A stretch of DNA of 64,000 nt from Pedobacter kyungheensis (lineage in GTDB: Bacteria > Bacteroidota > Bacteroidia > Sphingobacteriales > Sphingobacteriaceae): positions 62,001 through 126,000 of the forward strand of contig NZ_JSYN01000008.1 of NCBI RefSeq assembly GCF_000812965.1, written 5' to 3'. Under the pieces are notes generated by a model. It was not told the DNA's origin and searched no databases. It worked only from the letters and a program-made list of their open reading frames with translations. Of this stretch, positions 53,210-62,344 are shown in pieces. The position numbers and the translations under genes were made by a program. Positions within the stretch are counted from its first letter, which is position 1, and every line of letters starts with the position of its first letter.

Positions 53210-54490
53210 CTATATGGTGAATGGTGCGCGCATAACAGGGTTAATCAGTTTATTAGCTGCTTCATCGTCGATAAACTCCTGTTTTACCGGATCGAATTTT
53301 AAAGACCGTCCGAGGCGGAGTGCTGCCAAACCAATATTTACGATATTACAAGAGCGGTGTCCGTTCTGTTCATTCAGGGCAAATTGCTGTCTGGTTTTTA
53401 CCGAGGTAACAAAATCCGTCATTTGTGGTGCCGGATCAGGGAATGCAGCCAGTTTACGTTCCAGATCAGGAATATCGGATTTAAAGCCTGGATATAGCTT
53501 TCCTTTTGGTCCTTCTATATAAGGTACATTGGCATCCTTACCTTCGCCATCTAAAATAATCTGACAACCATCGGCATAAGTATAGGTAATCCTTCTCCAG
53601 GTACCCACAGCATCGCTGTGTTGTTGCGGGGCATCTACCTCAACCGAAATCGGGTTGGTATCGTCTTTTCCCAAAAAATACTGAATCGGGTCGATGTAAT
53701 GCTGCCCCATATCACTTAAACCACCGCCATCGTAATCCCAATATCCACGGAAAGTACCATGTACACGGTGAGTACTATAAGGTTTAAATGGCGCTGGGCC
53801 TAACCAGGAGTTATAATCCAATTCGGCCGGTACAGGCTCTACAGGTAAATTTTCTTTACCTACCCAGTAAAATTTCCAATCGTAACCGGTATGCTTACTT
53901 ACGGTAACTTTTAAAGGCCAGCCTAACAAGCCGCTATCAACCAGTTTTTTAATGGGTTTTACGGTAGTTCCCATACCATAAAAAGTATCTTTAAACCTGA
54001 ACCAGGTATTTAAACGGAACATGCGGCCATGTTGCTGTACGGCTTCCATTACCCTTTTACCTTCGCCAATGGTATGGGTCATGGGTTTTTCGCACCAGAT
54101 ATCTTTACCGGCATTGGCCGCATCAATAGCCATAGTACCGTGCCAGTGTGGCGGGGTAGCAATATGTACAATATCTACTTCAGGTAGTTTCAATAATTCG
54201 CGGTAATCGCTAAAGGTTTTTACGCCTTTATCCAGCATAGGTAACGATTTGGCTATGTGCCTGCTATCTACATCGCAAATAGCGACTACCTGGGTACCGT
54301 CGTAAACAAAATGGTTTCGGCCCATGCCCCCAACGCCAATAACCGCTTTGGTTAATTTATCACTTGGTGCAATAAAGCCTTGTCCACCCAGTACATAACG
54401 GGGCACAATGGTAAAGGCAGCAAGGCCAACTGCCGTTTTTTTAATAAAATCTCTTCTGGAGTTTGTTTGTGGTTCTTCTTTAGTTTTCAT
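53210..54490 (-). CDS. Gfo/Idh/MocA oxidoreductase with Tat signal (426 aa)
   Basis: A 426-residue exported oxidoreductase. The Tat signal NSRRDFIKKTAVGLAAF is at residues 9-25. The cofactor loop GVGGMGRNH and EKPMTHT follow, with HIATPPHWHGTMAID before it. The substrate domain includes WLGPAPFKPYSTHR and MGQHYIDPIQYFLGKD with conserved His/Asp. It is the first gene of the operon and lies divergent from the ROK regulator with 235 nt between. It resembles the 484-residue enzyme, so they may be two steps or isoforms in 3-keto-sugar formation. Confidence 0.9.
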   Translation of the reverse strand: MKTKEEPQTNSRRDFIKKTAVGLAAFTIVPRYVLGGQGFIAPSDKLTKAVIGVGGMGRNHFVYDGTQVVAICDVDSRHIAKSLPMLDKGVKTFSDYRELLKLPEVDIVHIATPPHWHGTMAIDAANAGKDIWCEKPMTHTIGEGKRVMEAVQQHGRMFRLNTWFRFKDTFYGMGTTVKPIKKLVDSGLLGWPLKVTVSKHTGYDWKFYWVGKENLPVEPVPAELDYNSWLGPAPFKPYSTHRVHGTFRGYWDYDGGGLSDMGQHYIDPIQYFLGKDDTNPISVEVDAPQQHSDAVGTWRRITYTYADGCQIILDGEGKDANVPYIEGPKGKLYPGFKSDIPDLERKLAAFPDPAPQMTDFVTSVKTRQQFALNEQNGHRSCNIVNIGLAALRLGRSLKFDPVKQEFIDDEAANKLINPVMRAPFTI

Positions 54491-54725
54491 TTTGGTTGTT
54501 GTGTAGAAATAAACTTATCTGATGGTTCAGTTTAAAATTAATAGCAATGCATTATATTTTTTTCAAAACAGGATATAGGGGCACTAACTGGCATATTTGG
54601 TTAGCTAATGTTAGGAAGAAATTGTTAAAAAGACAAAACATCGTTTATTTCTTTACGTATGAAAAAAACTTTTATAAAATTTTAATAGAAGTTCTATATA
54701 TTTATCCAAATTGAACCAAATATTC

Positions 54726-55991
54726 ATGAATCTTAACCTATTAAATAACATATCCAATCATGAGGGGAATAAAAGGCTAGTTCAGAAATACGAACTGATT
54801 AAATACCTTTTCAGCATGGGTCCTTCGCCGGTTTCGGCATTATGCGATATGATGAATATGAGCACACCCAGTATTTTGAAACTCATTGGCAGTTTAACAG
54901 ATGAAGGCTGGATAGAGAAGAAAGGTTATGGCGCATCAATGGGTGGCAGAAAGCCAGATCTTTATCGTTTAAAGGATAAAAAAATCCTGATTGTTTGTAT
55001 CGATATCGAGCTTTTCCACACCAAAATAGCCATCATGGATAACAATTACAACTTCATATTCGGCCCCAGAACCATCGCACTTCCCATCTCCAAAAGCCGG
55101 GCTGATTTCTTCCATATTTTAAATACACATTTACAGGAAATTCTTGAATCGCAAAATATCTCTACAAATGAACTGATTGGCTGCAGTGTGGGTATGCCTG
55201 GCCTGATTGATGCTGTGCGGGGAGAGAATTACAGCTATTTTTTAAACGATGTAGAAAATATTTCGTTAACTGCTGCTTTTGAAAATATGCTGAAGTTACC
55301 GGTAGTGATACAGAATGATGTAAACGGCTCTACCATGGCCGAATCTACGCATGGCATGGCCAAAGGCAAAAAAAACGCGCTTATTTTACTGATGGATTGG
55401 GGCGTTGGCTTAGGCATTATTATGGATGGTAAACTGAGGCCAGGTGCCTGTGGCTTTTCCGGCGAACTGGGGCATATTCCCTTCGTAGAAAACGGCGATT
55501 TGTGTTACTGCGGTAAACATGGCTGCCTGGAAACCATTGCATCTGGCAATGCATTATCAGAAATGGCAAAAAAAGGGATTTTATCAGGCAAAAACTCCAT
55601 GCTGAATAAACTCAGTAATGAAGAACTGGAAAGAATAGAACCAGCCGTTATTATTGCTGCTGCCAACAAAGGCGATCAATATGCCATTCAGCTGCTTTCC
55701 AATATTGGTACACACATGGGCAAAGGTATTGCCATGCTCATTCAACTGTTTAATCCCGAACTGATTATCTTAAGCGGAAAAATTGCAGAAGCAAAGCAAT
55801 ACATAACCTTACCCATGCAACAGGCCATTAATACCTATTGTATGACTCAAATCAGAGAAAAAACAACCATTGTATCATCAGAACTGGGCGAAAATTCACG
55901 GCTGATGGGCTATGCTACAACAGGTATTGGCCAGTTTCTGGAGAACCATATTAAACAAGCTAAAACATCCAGGTTAAAACAAATGGCTTAA
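54726..55991 (+). CDS. ROK-family transcriptional regulator
   Basis: A 421-residue regulator (NagC/Mlc-like). A winged helix lies at residues about 18-75 (KYELIKYLFSMGPSPVSALC, STPSILKLIGSL). The ROK domain follows with IVCIDIELFHTKIAIMD, GCSVGMPGLIDA and GELGHIPF; the zinc cluster ELGHI...DLCYCGKHGCLETIAS is intact. The sugar-kinase catalytic loop is weakened, as is usual in repressors. ATG 54726 was chosen because the upstream TTG at 54711 lacks support. It faces the Gfo/Idh operon, so it likely controls that. Its stop overlaps the convergent gene's stop (TTAA at 55988-55991). Confidence 0.92.
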   Translation: MNLNLLNNISNHEGNKRLVQKYELIKYLFSMGPSPVSALCDMMNMSTPSILKLIGSLTDEGWIEKKGYGASMGGRKPDLYRLKDKKILIVCIDIELFHTKIAIMDNNYNFIFGPRTIALPISKSRADFFHILNTHLQEILESQNISTNELIGCSVGMPGLIDAVRGENYSYFLNDVENISLTAAFENMLKLPVVIQNDVNGSTMAESTHGMAKGKKNALILLMDWGVGLGIIMDGKLRPGACGFSGELGHIPFVENGDLCYCGKHGCLETIASGNALSEMAKKGILSGKNSMLNKLSNEELERIEPAVIIAAANKGDQYAIQLLSNIGTHMGKGIAMLIQLFNPELIILSGKIAEAKQYITLPMQQAINTYCMTQIREKTTIVSSELGENSRLMGYATTGIGQFLENHIKQAKTSRLKQMA

Positions 55992-56368
55992 TTGGTTTTT
56001 CCGGTCTGGTTCTGATTATAGCGGAATTCAAGCATTAAAATTACCCCAGCCAAAGCGGTCGTTAAAAAAACGCCCTCGAGCACCCATAATTTCTTTTTTC
56101 GCTTAAAGCCTTTATAAAAACTATTCAGGGCAATTACCCCCAATGCACCCAATTCAATGTTCCGCTGCATTTTTTTATCAGGGCCATTGTTTTTCATTAA
56201 AGTTAACCGCAATAACTGATCTATAAAACCAATATTTTCGGAAACACCTTTCCTAATCTGCCTGCGGCTCGCTGTAGCACCCAGTTTTTTTGTTGCAGCT
56301 TGTAATCCGGTAGTGGTAAGTTCGGTAATCACGCGTCTTTGAGTATCTTTTTTTTCCATATCTTTCAT
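55988..56368 (-). CDS. Small hypothetical membrane-associated protein
   Basis: A 126-residue protein I do not recognise. It is basic in the first half (KKLGATASRRQIRKG, LRLTLMKNNGPDKKM) with two hydrophobic segments after residue 72 (ELGALGVIALNSFY and LEGVFLTTALAGVILML), so it probably sits in the inner membrane with a basic cytosolic N-terminus. It overlaps the ROK stop by 4 nt on the other strand. Nothing indicates its function. Confidence 0.55.
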   Translation of the reverse strand: MKDMEKKDTQRRVITELTTTGLQAATKKLGATASRRQIRKGVSENIGFIDQLLRLTLMKNNGPDKKMQRNIELGALGVIALNSFYKGFKRKKKLWVLEGVFLTTALAGVILMLEFRYNQNQTGKTN

Positions 56369-56685
56369 TGTCTTATTATTTCTAACCTGATCGCCGACAG
56401 ATAGTTTTAGTTAAATTCAGAAAGCGAATTTTACTGCACATATTTTTTTACCAGATAAATTATGTAACTTTATTATTACAACCATTTTTGTATAAATAAT
56501 CCTATTAAAAAAAACCTCTTAGCTATATTTTTCGTAGTTAAGATTTAATTAACCAAACAACAGCAAAAACATCATTTTCTAATGGATGAATCCCGGCCAT
56601 CTGTTTTATAAACCAGCCTTCTTAACCCATTAGCAACTTTAAATGATTGCTTTGTAAAAATTTATTCAATAAAAAAAGTTACAAT
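56369..56685. other. Divergent AT-rich intergenic region
   Basis: 317 nt between the small membrane-associated gene and the Crp-like gene. I see only A/T-rich promoter-like sequence (TATGTAACTTTATTATTACAA) and no gene or strong dyad. An ORF starting TTG 56647 is the Crp-like gene frame and is not an extra gene. Confidence 0.4.
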
Positions 56686-57330
56686 ATGATGCTCCATCCC
56701 AAAAACAGCTCTTTTGTACAGCCACTGATTCAATTCTTTGAACAGTATTATCCTGTTTCTGAACCATTGATTGCCGACTATGAAAAACATTGTTCGCTGG
56801 TTACGGTTAGAAAAAACAAACACATTGTTTCGCCAATTGACAGTAACGCGGCCCTGTATTTTGTAAAAAGCGGGATCGTTCGCGGATTTGTTAAAGACGG
56901 TACGAAAGATATTACCACCTGGTTCAGTTTCGGTAATAACATTGTTGGCGCCATCCGTCACCCCGATCACAAAGCCTATCATTCGGTAGAATATCTTCAG
57001 GCACTGGAAGAATGCGAACTGATCCGGATACCTTATACTTTAATTGATGCTACCTACGCCAAATACGAAGAAGCCAACGTAATTGGCCGCAAACTTTTGG
57101 CCTTACATTATTATGCAGCTTCGGAAAGATCGATCCTGGCCAGAATTCCAAATGCATTACGTCGCTACCGCACACTTGAGGAAAGCAAAAAAATAGACAT
57201 GAGCAGGATTCCGCAACGTTACCTGGCCAGTTATCTGGGTATGCGCCTCGAAACCCTGAGCCGCATCAGGAGTAAAGAACTGCATAAGGAAACTCAGGTT
57301 GTTCCCACTCCCCTGGCAGAAGGAATTTAA
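56686..57330 (+). CDS. Crp/Fnr-family transcriptional regulator (second)
   Basis: A 214-residue regulator. The cNMP-binding-like domain covers about residues 15-125 (KNKHIVSPIDSNAALYFVKSG, FSFGNNIVGAIRHPDH) and the winged helix 150-205 (IPQRYLASYLGMRLETLSRIRSKEL). cAMP-contacting Arg/Ser are not apparent. ATG 56686 (or 56689) was chosen instead of the upstream TTG. It is 93 nt upstream of GH43, with a perfect 13-bp inverted repeat between, and so may control the arabinan genes. Confidence 0.85.
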   Translation: MMLHPKNSSFVQPLIQFFEQYYPVSEPLIADYEKHCSLVTVRKNKHIVSPIDSNAALYFVKSGIVRGFVKDGTKDITTWFSFGNNIVGAIRHPDHKAYHSVEYLQALEECELIRIPYTLIDATYAKYEEANVIGRKLLALHYYAASERSILARIPNALRRYRTLEESKKIDMSRIPQRYLASYLGMRLETLSRIRSKELHKETQVVPTPLAEGI

Positions 57331-57349
57331 AAGACCTTTTATTGTTGGA

Positions 57350-57382
57350 AATAAATAATCGTTATAATGACGATTATTTATT
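57350..57382. promoter_or_regulatory. Perfect 13-bp inverted repeat upstream of GH43
   Basis: AATAAATAATCGT, spacer TATAATG, ACGATTATTTATT: no mismatch over 13 bp. It lies 20 nt after the Crp-like stop and 42 nt before the GH43 start. A/T-rich composition makes a strong terminator unlikely, though a T-rich stretch follows. A dimeric regulator's operator overlapping the GH43 promoter is the better guess. Confidence 0.6.
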
Positions 57383-57423
57383 ATTTTAGTGGAATCAATC
57401 TGCTAAACCAAATATAAAAGCCA

Positions 57424-58482
57424 ATGATTATTTTTTACCGTACGGCGGCCTGTCTCATCAGCATGCTCCTCTCCATCGGTCTTTGTGCGCAACAAAAACG
57501 GCAACCCCGCGAAAAAGACATGGCGGCCTACCTGATGGTGTATTTTAAAGACGATACCCATGGTTTGTACATGGCCCTGAGTAAAGATGGTTACAGTTTT
57601 ACCGATGTAAACCAGGCCAAACCCGTTATTGCCGGCGATACTATAGCTGAGCAGAAAGGTATCCGCGATCCGCACATTTACCGCGGTCCGGATGGGATGT
57701 TTTACATGGCTTTAACCGATTTGCACATTTACGGACAAAAGGCAGGTTACCGCAACACCGAATGGGAGCGAGATGGCAAAGCTTATGGATGGGGCAATAA
57801 CAGGGGCTTGGTGCTCATGAAATCGAAAGATCTCATTCATTGGTCGCACCGGGTTTTACGCGTAGACCAATCTTTTCCCGAACTCGCTGATATTGGATGC
57901 GCCTGGGCGCCTGAACTCATTTTCGACGAAAAAGAAAATAAGCTGATGATTTATTTTACCATGCGTTTTGCCAATGGTAAAGACAAGCTTTATTATGCTT
58001 ACATGGATAAAGATTTTACCAAATTCGAATCGCAACCTAAGCTACTTTTCCAATACCCTAAAGATGTATCGTATATCGATGCCGATATTACCAAAGTTGG
58101 CGATCGTTTCCACATGTTTTATGTTCCGCACGACGGCACCTCGGGTGTTAAACAAGCGGTTTCATCATCTATCAATAAAGATTATGAGTACGACGATCGC
58201 TGGTACGACCCCGAAAAAGTAGGCTGCGAGGCCCCGACGGTTTACAAACGCATTGGCGAAAACAAATGGGTACTCATTTACGATATCTATCGCATTACCC
58301 CACACAATTTCGGTTTCAGCGAAACCAGCGACTTTACCAATTTCACCAACCTGGGGCGTTTTAACGAAGGTGTAATGAAATCGACCAATTTCTCTTCGCC
58401 CAAACACGGTGCAGTAATACACCTCACTAAAAAAGAAGCCACAGCACTGGCGCGGAACTGGAATTTAGACATGAAGTTTTAA
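57424..58482 (+). CDS. GH43-family glycosidase
   Basis: A 352-residue secreted five-bladed propeller enzyme. A signal peptide ends near residue 22 (LCAQ). Blade motifs are AYLMVYFKDDTHGLYMALS (general base Asp), IRDPHIYRGPDGMFYMALTD (Asp82), CAWAPELIFDEKENKLMIYF (acid Glu), YIDADITKVGDRFHMFYV and CEAPTVYKRIGENKWVLIYD. GH43 enzymes act on alpha-arabinosides or beta-xylosides. GH51 lies 23 nt downstream, suggesting an arabinose-containing substrate. Confidence 0.85.
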   Translation: MIIFYRTAACLISMLLSIGLCAQQKRQPREKDMAAYLMVYFKDDTHGLYMALSKDGYSFTDVNQAKPVIAGDTIAEQKGIRDPHIYRGPDGMFYMALTDLHIYGQKAGYRNTEWERDGKAYGWGNNRGLVLMKSKDLIHWSHRVLRVDQSFPELADIGCAWAPELIFDEKENKLMIYFTMRFANGKDKLYYAYMDKDFTKFESQPKLLFQYPKDVSYIDADITKVGDRFHMFYVPHDGTSGVKQAVSSSINKDYEYDDRWYDPEKVGCEAPTVYKRIGENKWVLIYDIYRITPHNFGFSETSDFTNFTNLGRFNEGVMKSTNFSSPKHGAVIHLTKKEATALARNWNLDMKF

Positions 58483-58505
58483 ACTGAATTAACTTACTCA
58501 CTTAT

Positions 58506-61070
58506 ATGAAAAGACAATTATTGTCACTTACTATTCTTTTAGTCTTTGTAGCAAATGCGTTTGCACTGGTAAAAAACGAACCCGATTCGGCTTATCTTTT
58601 TGCATACAATGTAAACGGATTACGCTTTGCCTGGAGCTTGGATAAACAGCACTGGATGCCTGTTGGTAATAATTACACCTTTTTAAAAAGCGATTACGGC
58701 CGCTGGGGGAGCGAAAAGAAAATGATCAGCCCCTATCTCATCCAGGGGAAAAATAAACAATGGATTTGTGCCTGGAGCTTAAATAACCAAGCCATGCAGT
58801 TTGCCACTGCCCAATCGGCTAATCTGATTAACTGGAAACCACAAAGCTATCCATACGTAGCAGGTGGCAAAAATGTATTGCGACCGGTAATTAGCTATAA
58901 TCCGGGTACTGATGAATATACCCTGATATATACCGATGCTGAAGGAAAATATTTCGAAGTAAAATCTAAAGATTTAAGTCATTACAGCTCCGCAAAGCCT
59001 GTAACCGCATCGGCCTATCGTAATGCCAGTACCGCTATTAATATGGATGGCAAACAGGAAGGACAAATGTTCTACCTGCCCTGGAGCGATATTTTAGCCT
59101 TGAAAAAAGCCTTCGAACTGCAGGACTATAAAAGTAAACAGAATGCAGAGCAAACTAAAGATGATGCCAGCCGGTTTAACGGCTTAAAGCAGGTGACAGC
59201 CAAAATAGCTTTCGAGCCTGAAAAAGCCAAAGCCATCAGTAATATGCTTACGGGTGTTTTTTTCGAAGATTTAAACTATGCTGCCGATGGCGGGCTTTAT
59301 GCAGAACTGATCCAAAACCGTGATTTTGAATATCACCCGCGCGACAAAGGTTTTAACGACAAAAACTGGAACAGTATGTATGCCTGGACAATAACAGGTA
59401 CCAGTTTGCAAATCGATTCGGTTTCGCCAATTCACCCCAACAATCCACACTACGCAGTGATAAATGCTACTGCTGCAGGTGCTACTTTAAGTAACAGTGG
59501 TTTTGATGGTATCGCCCTGAAAAAGGGCGAGGCTTATCATTTTTCGATGTTTACAAAACTGCTGGATAAACAAAAGTTAAACCTTAAAATAAGGCTTACC
59601 AGCGCTAAAGCCGGTGTTATTGCACAGGCTACCTTAAAAATTGGTGCTGCAAACTGGCAAAAACAAGCAGTTACCCTTACATCCACTTCTGATGTTGCAG
59701 ATGCCAAACTTGAGCTGGTAATCGAAACTCCGGGCCGTTTTGCAATTGACATGGTTTCTTTATTCCCCCAAAGTACTTTTAAAAACCGTAAAAATGGTTT
59801 GAGGGCCGATCTGGCCGAAACCATTGCAGGTATCAAGCCTCGATTTGTGCGTTTCCCTGGCGGTTGTTTGGCTCATGGCGATGGCATTGCCAATATTTAC
59901 AAATGGAAAAATTCTATTGGCCCGCTCGAATCGCGCAAACCCGACCGTAACCTTTGGGGCTATCACCAAACCATGGGACTTGGATATTTTGAATACTTTC
60001 AGTTTTGCGAAGATATTGGTGCTGCTCCTGTTCCGGTTATTGCTGCAGGGGTACCTTGCCAAAATTCTTCAACAGGTGGTGGCGGACAACAAGGCGGTAT
60101 TCCAATGAGTGAGATGGATGCTTATATCCAGGATATTATTGACCTGGTTGAATATGCCAATGGCGATATTAAAACCAAATGGGGCAAAAAACGGGCAGAG
60201 GCAGGTCATCCAAAACCATTTAACCTGAAGTACATTGGCATAGGCAACGAAGATCAGATTACCGAAGTATTTGCCGAGCGATTTGCCATGATTTACAAGG
60301 CACTGAGCAAAGCACACCCCGAAATTACCGTTATTGGCACCGCCGGACCATTTTTTGAAGGCAGCGATTACGATGCAGGCTGGCAGATTGCCTCAAACCT
60401 CCATGTTCCGGTTATTGATGAGCACTACTACCAATCGCCGGGCTGGTTTATTAATAATCAGGATTTTTACGACAGTTACGATCGCGGCAAATCAAAAGTT
60501 TACCTGGGCGAATATGCAGCAAGTCTTCCCGGCGGGAATAAAACCAACCTGGAAACCTCCTTATCCGAAGCATTATACCTGACTTCGCTTGAGCGGAATG
60601 GTGATGTGGTGAGTATGGCCTCCTACGCGCCGCTGATTGCCAAAGAGGGGCATACCCAATGGAATCCGGATTTAATTTATTTTAACAATACCGAGGTGAA
60701 GCCTACTATTGGCTACTATGTACAACAATTATATGGACAAAATGGTGGCGATACTTATATCCCCTCTACTATAGTACTTTCCGCAAACCAGGAAGCTGTT
60801 AAAAAAAGAGTAGCTTGCTCAATGGTTAAAGATGCAGCAAGCGGCGAAATTACCGTTAAACTGGTTAACCTGCTTCCGGTAGCAGTAAACACCACCTTGG
60901 ATTTAAATTTGAAACAGCAAAGTTTTAATGCCACCAAAACAGTCCTATCTGGAAACCCCGCCGATAAAAAAGTTTTGCATGTAAGCAGCAACATCACACT
61001 TACTAGCGGGCAGCAGCTCGAAATACCGGCTTATTCTTTTACCGTGATTAAATTTAAACCAAAAAAATGA
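58506..61070 (+). CDS. GH51 alpha-L-arabinofuranosidase with extra N-domain
   Basis: An 854-residue secreted enzyme (signal to about 20). Residues 24-230 look like a degenerate five-bladed-propeller fragment (YLFAYNVNGLRFAWSLDKQH, MISPYLIQGKNKQWICAWSL, LYTDAEGKYFEVKSKDLSH) that lacks the full catalytic set. Residues about 235-420 hold the linking and CBM-like part, then the GH51 barrel: RFVRFPGGCLAHGDGI, IGIGNEDQ with acid Glu582, and KVYLGEYAAS with nucleophile Glu669. The C-terminal beta-domain closes with IPAYSFTVIKFKPK. It hydrolyses alpha-L-arabinofuranosides. It is 23 nt after GH43 and probably co-transcribed. Confidence 0.92.
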   Translation: MKRQLLSLTILLVFVANAFALVKNEPDSAYLFAYNVNGLRFAWSLDKQHWMPVGNNYTFLKSDYGRWGSEKKMISPYLIQGKNKQWICAWSLNNQAMQFATAQSANLINWKPQSYPYVAGGKNVLRPVISYNPGTDEYTLIYTDAEGKYFEVKSKDLSHYSSAKPVTASAYRNASTAINMDGKQEGQMFYLPWSDILALKKAFELQDYKSKQNAEQTKDDASRFNGLKQVTAKIAFEPEKAKAISNMLTGVFFEDLNYAADGGLYAELIQNRDFEYHPRDKGFNDKNWNSMYAWTITGTSLQIDSVSPIHPNNPHYAVINATAAGATLSNSGFDGIALKKGEAYHFSMFTKLLDKQKLNLKIRLTSAKAGVIAQATLKIGAANWQKQAVTLTSTSDVADAKLELVIETPGRFAIDMVSLFPQSTFKNRKNGLRADLAETIAGIKPRFVRFPGGCLAHGDGIANIYKWKNSIGPLESRKPDRNLWGYHQTMGLGYFEYFQFCEDIGAAPVPVIAAGVPCQNSSTGGGGQQGGIPMSEMDAYIQDIIDLVEYANGDIKTKWGKKRAEAGHPKPFNLKYIGIGNEDQITEVFAERFAMIYKALSKAHPEITVIGTAGPFFEGSDYDAGWQIASNLHVPVIDEHYYQSPGWFINNQDFYDSYDRGKSKVYLGEYAASLPGGNKTNLETSLSEALYLTSLERNGDVVSMASYAPLIAKEGHTQWNPDLIYFNNTEVKPTIGYYVQQLYGQNGGDTYIPSTIVLSANQEAVKKRVACSMVKDAASGEITVKLVNLLPVAVNTTLDLNLKQQSFNATKTVLSGNPADKKVLHVSSNITLTSGQQLEIPAYSFTVIKFKPKK

Positions 61071-61162
61071 TCCCCTGGACAATGTCTCCTATCAACCCAA
61101 CCCTAAGCAGAATATATTATCAGCGGAACTGTTAAAATAGTTATATTGCAGCGCCAAAAACA

Positions 61163-62344
61163 ATGATTCCTGCTCAAAACGTTAAGCGTCAAAAACTAAT
61201 CTCATTCCTGCTAAAAAAGGAATGCCTGATTGCTATTTACCTTATTCTGGCTATTGTAGCGGGGTATAAACAATACCATCACCACTCGTATAACAATTAC
61301 CTTATCTTTAAATATGTGTATTGGCATACTACCGATTTACAAAACCTGTACCTGAACTATCCCGAATATAACGACAGTAACCATTATGGCCCTGTATTTT
61401 CGGTGCTTATTGCTCCTTTTGCTTTATTACCCGATGGCGCGGGTACTATCCTCTGGAACATAGCTAACGTAGCGGTGTTACTTTGGGGTATTTACAGTTT
61501 GCCACTTAATCTTAAAACCAGATCAGTTATTGCCTGGATCTGCGCCCACGAAACCCTTACAGCACTGTTTAGCTTTCAGTTTAACATTGCCCTAACCGGA
61601 ATTATATTGCTGAGTTTCTCCTATCTTGTTAAAAAGAAAGAGATACAATCGGCTTTTTTTATTGCTTTGGGTACTTTAGTTAAGTTGTACGGCATTGTTG
61701 GCTTAGCTTTCTTCTTCTTTACCAAAAACAAATTGAAATTTATACTAGCTGGCCTGGCGGCGCTTATCTTATTGTTTGCATTGCCTATGCTTATTTCTTC
61801 GCCGGCATTCATTATACAATCTTACAGCGACTGGTACCATTCACTTGCCCATAAAAATGAGCTAAATGCATCGCTAACCTCTTTTCAGGATATTTCGTTA
61901 ATGGGCATGGCCAGAAGGATAACGGGTGATGTAACCATTCCGAACATGCCCTTTTTATTGGGTGGGGTAATTTTGTTTGGCTTACCTTATTTAAGGACAG
62001 CTCAGTTTAAACATACCGGTTTCAGGTTGATGCTTCTGGCATCAACACTAATTTTTACCGTTATTTTCAGTAGTGGATCTGAATCGCCTACCTACGTTAT
62101 TGCCTTTGCAGGTGTAGCCATCTGGTTTAGTATACAAAAAGAGAAAAAAGGGTGGATAATTGCATTGTTTGTCTTCGCTTTTATCCTCACCAGCTTGTCG
62201 CCAACCGATATTTTCCCACGGCCAGTTAAAGAATTTATTCGTCTATATTCACTTAAAGCCCTACCTTGCGTGTTGATTTGGTTTACCATTGTTTACCAAA
62301 TGATGAAAGAAGATTTTGAGTCTTATCTGATTGCCGATAAATGA
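61163..62344 (+). CDS. GT87/DUF2029-like membrane glycosyltransferase
   Basis: A 393-residue integral membrane protein with about 9-10 helices. The pattern FKYVYWHTTDLQNLYLNYPEYNDSNHYGPVFSVLIAPFALLP is typical of GT-C polyprenol-phosphate-dependent mannosyltransferases, which carry Asp/Glu in this first periplasmic loop, and LVKLYGIVGLAFFF the later conserved turn. The donor is likely a lipid-linked sugar made by the GT2 enzyme downstream, whose start overlaps its stop by 4 nt (ATGA). Confidence 0.8.
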   Translation: MIPAQNVKRQKLISFLLKKECLIAIYLILAIVAGYKQYHHHSYNNYLIFKYVYWHTTDLQNLYLNYPEYNDSNHYGPVFSVLIAPFALLPDGAGTILWNIANVAVLLWGIYSLPLNLKTRSVIAWICAHETLTALFSFQFNIALTGIILLSFSYLVKKKEIQSAFFIALGTLVKLYGIVGLAFFFFTKNKLKFILAGLAALILLFALPMLISSPAFIIQSYSDWYHSLAHKNELNASLTSFQDISLMGMARRITGDVTIPNMPFLLGGVILFGLPYLRTAQFKHTGFRLMLLASTLIFTVIFSSGSESPTYVIAFAGVAIWFSIQKEKKGWIIALFVFAFILTSLSPTDIFPRPVKEFIRLYSLKALPCVLIWFTIVYQMMKEDFESYLIADK

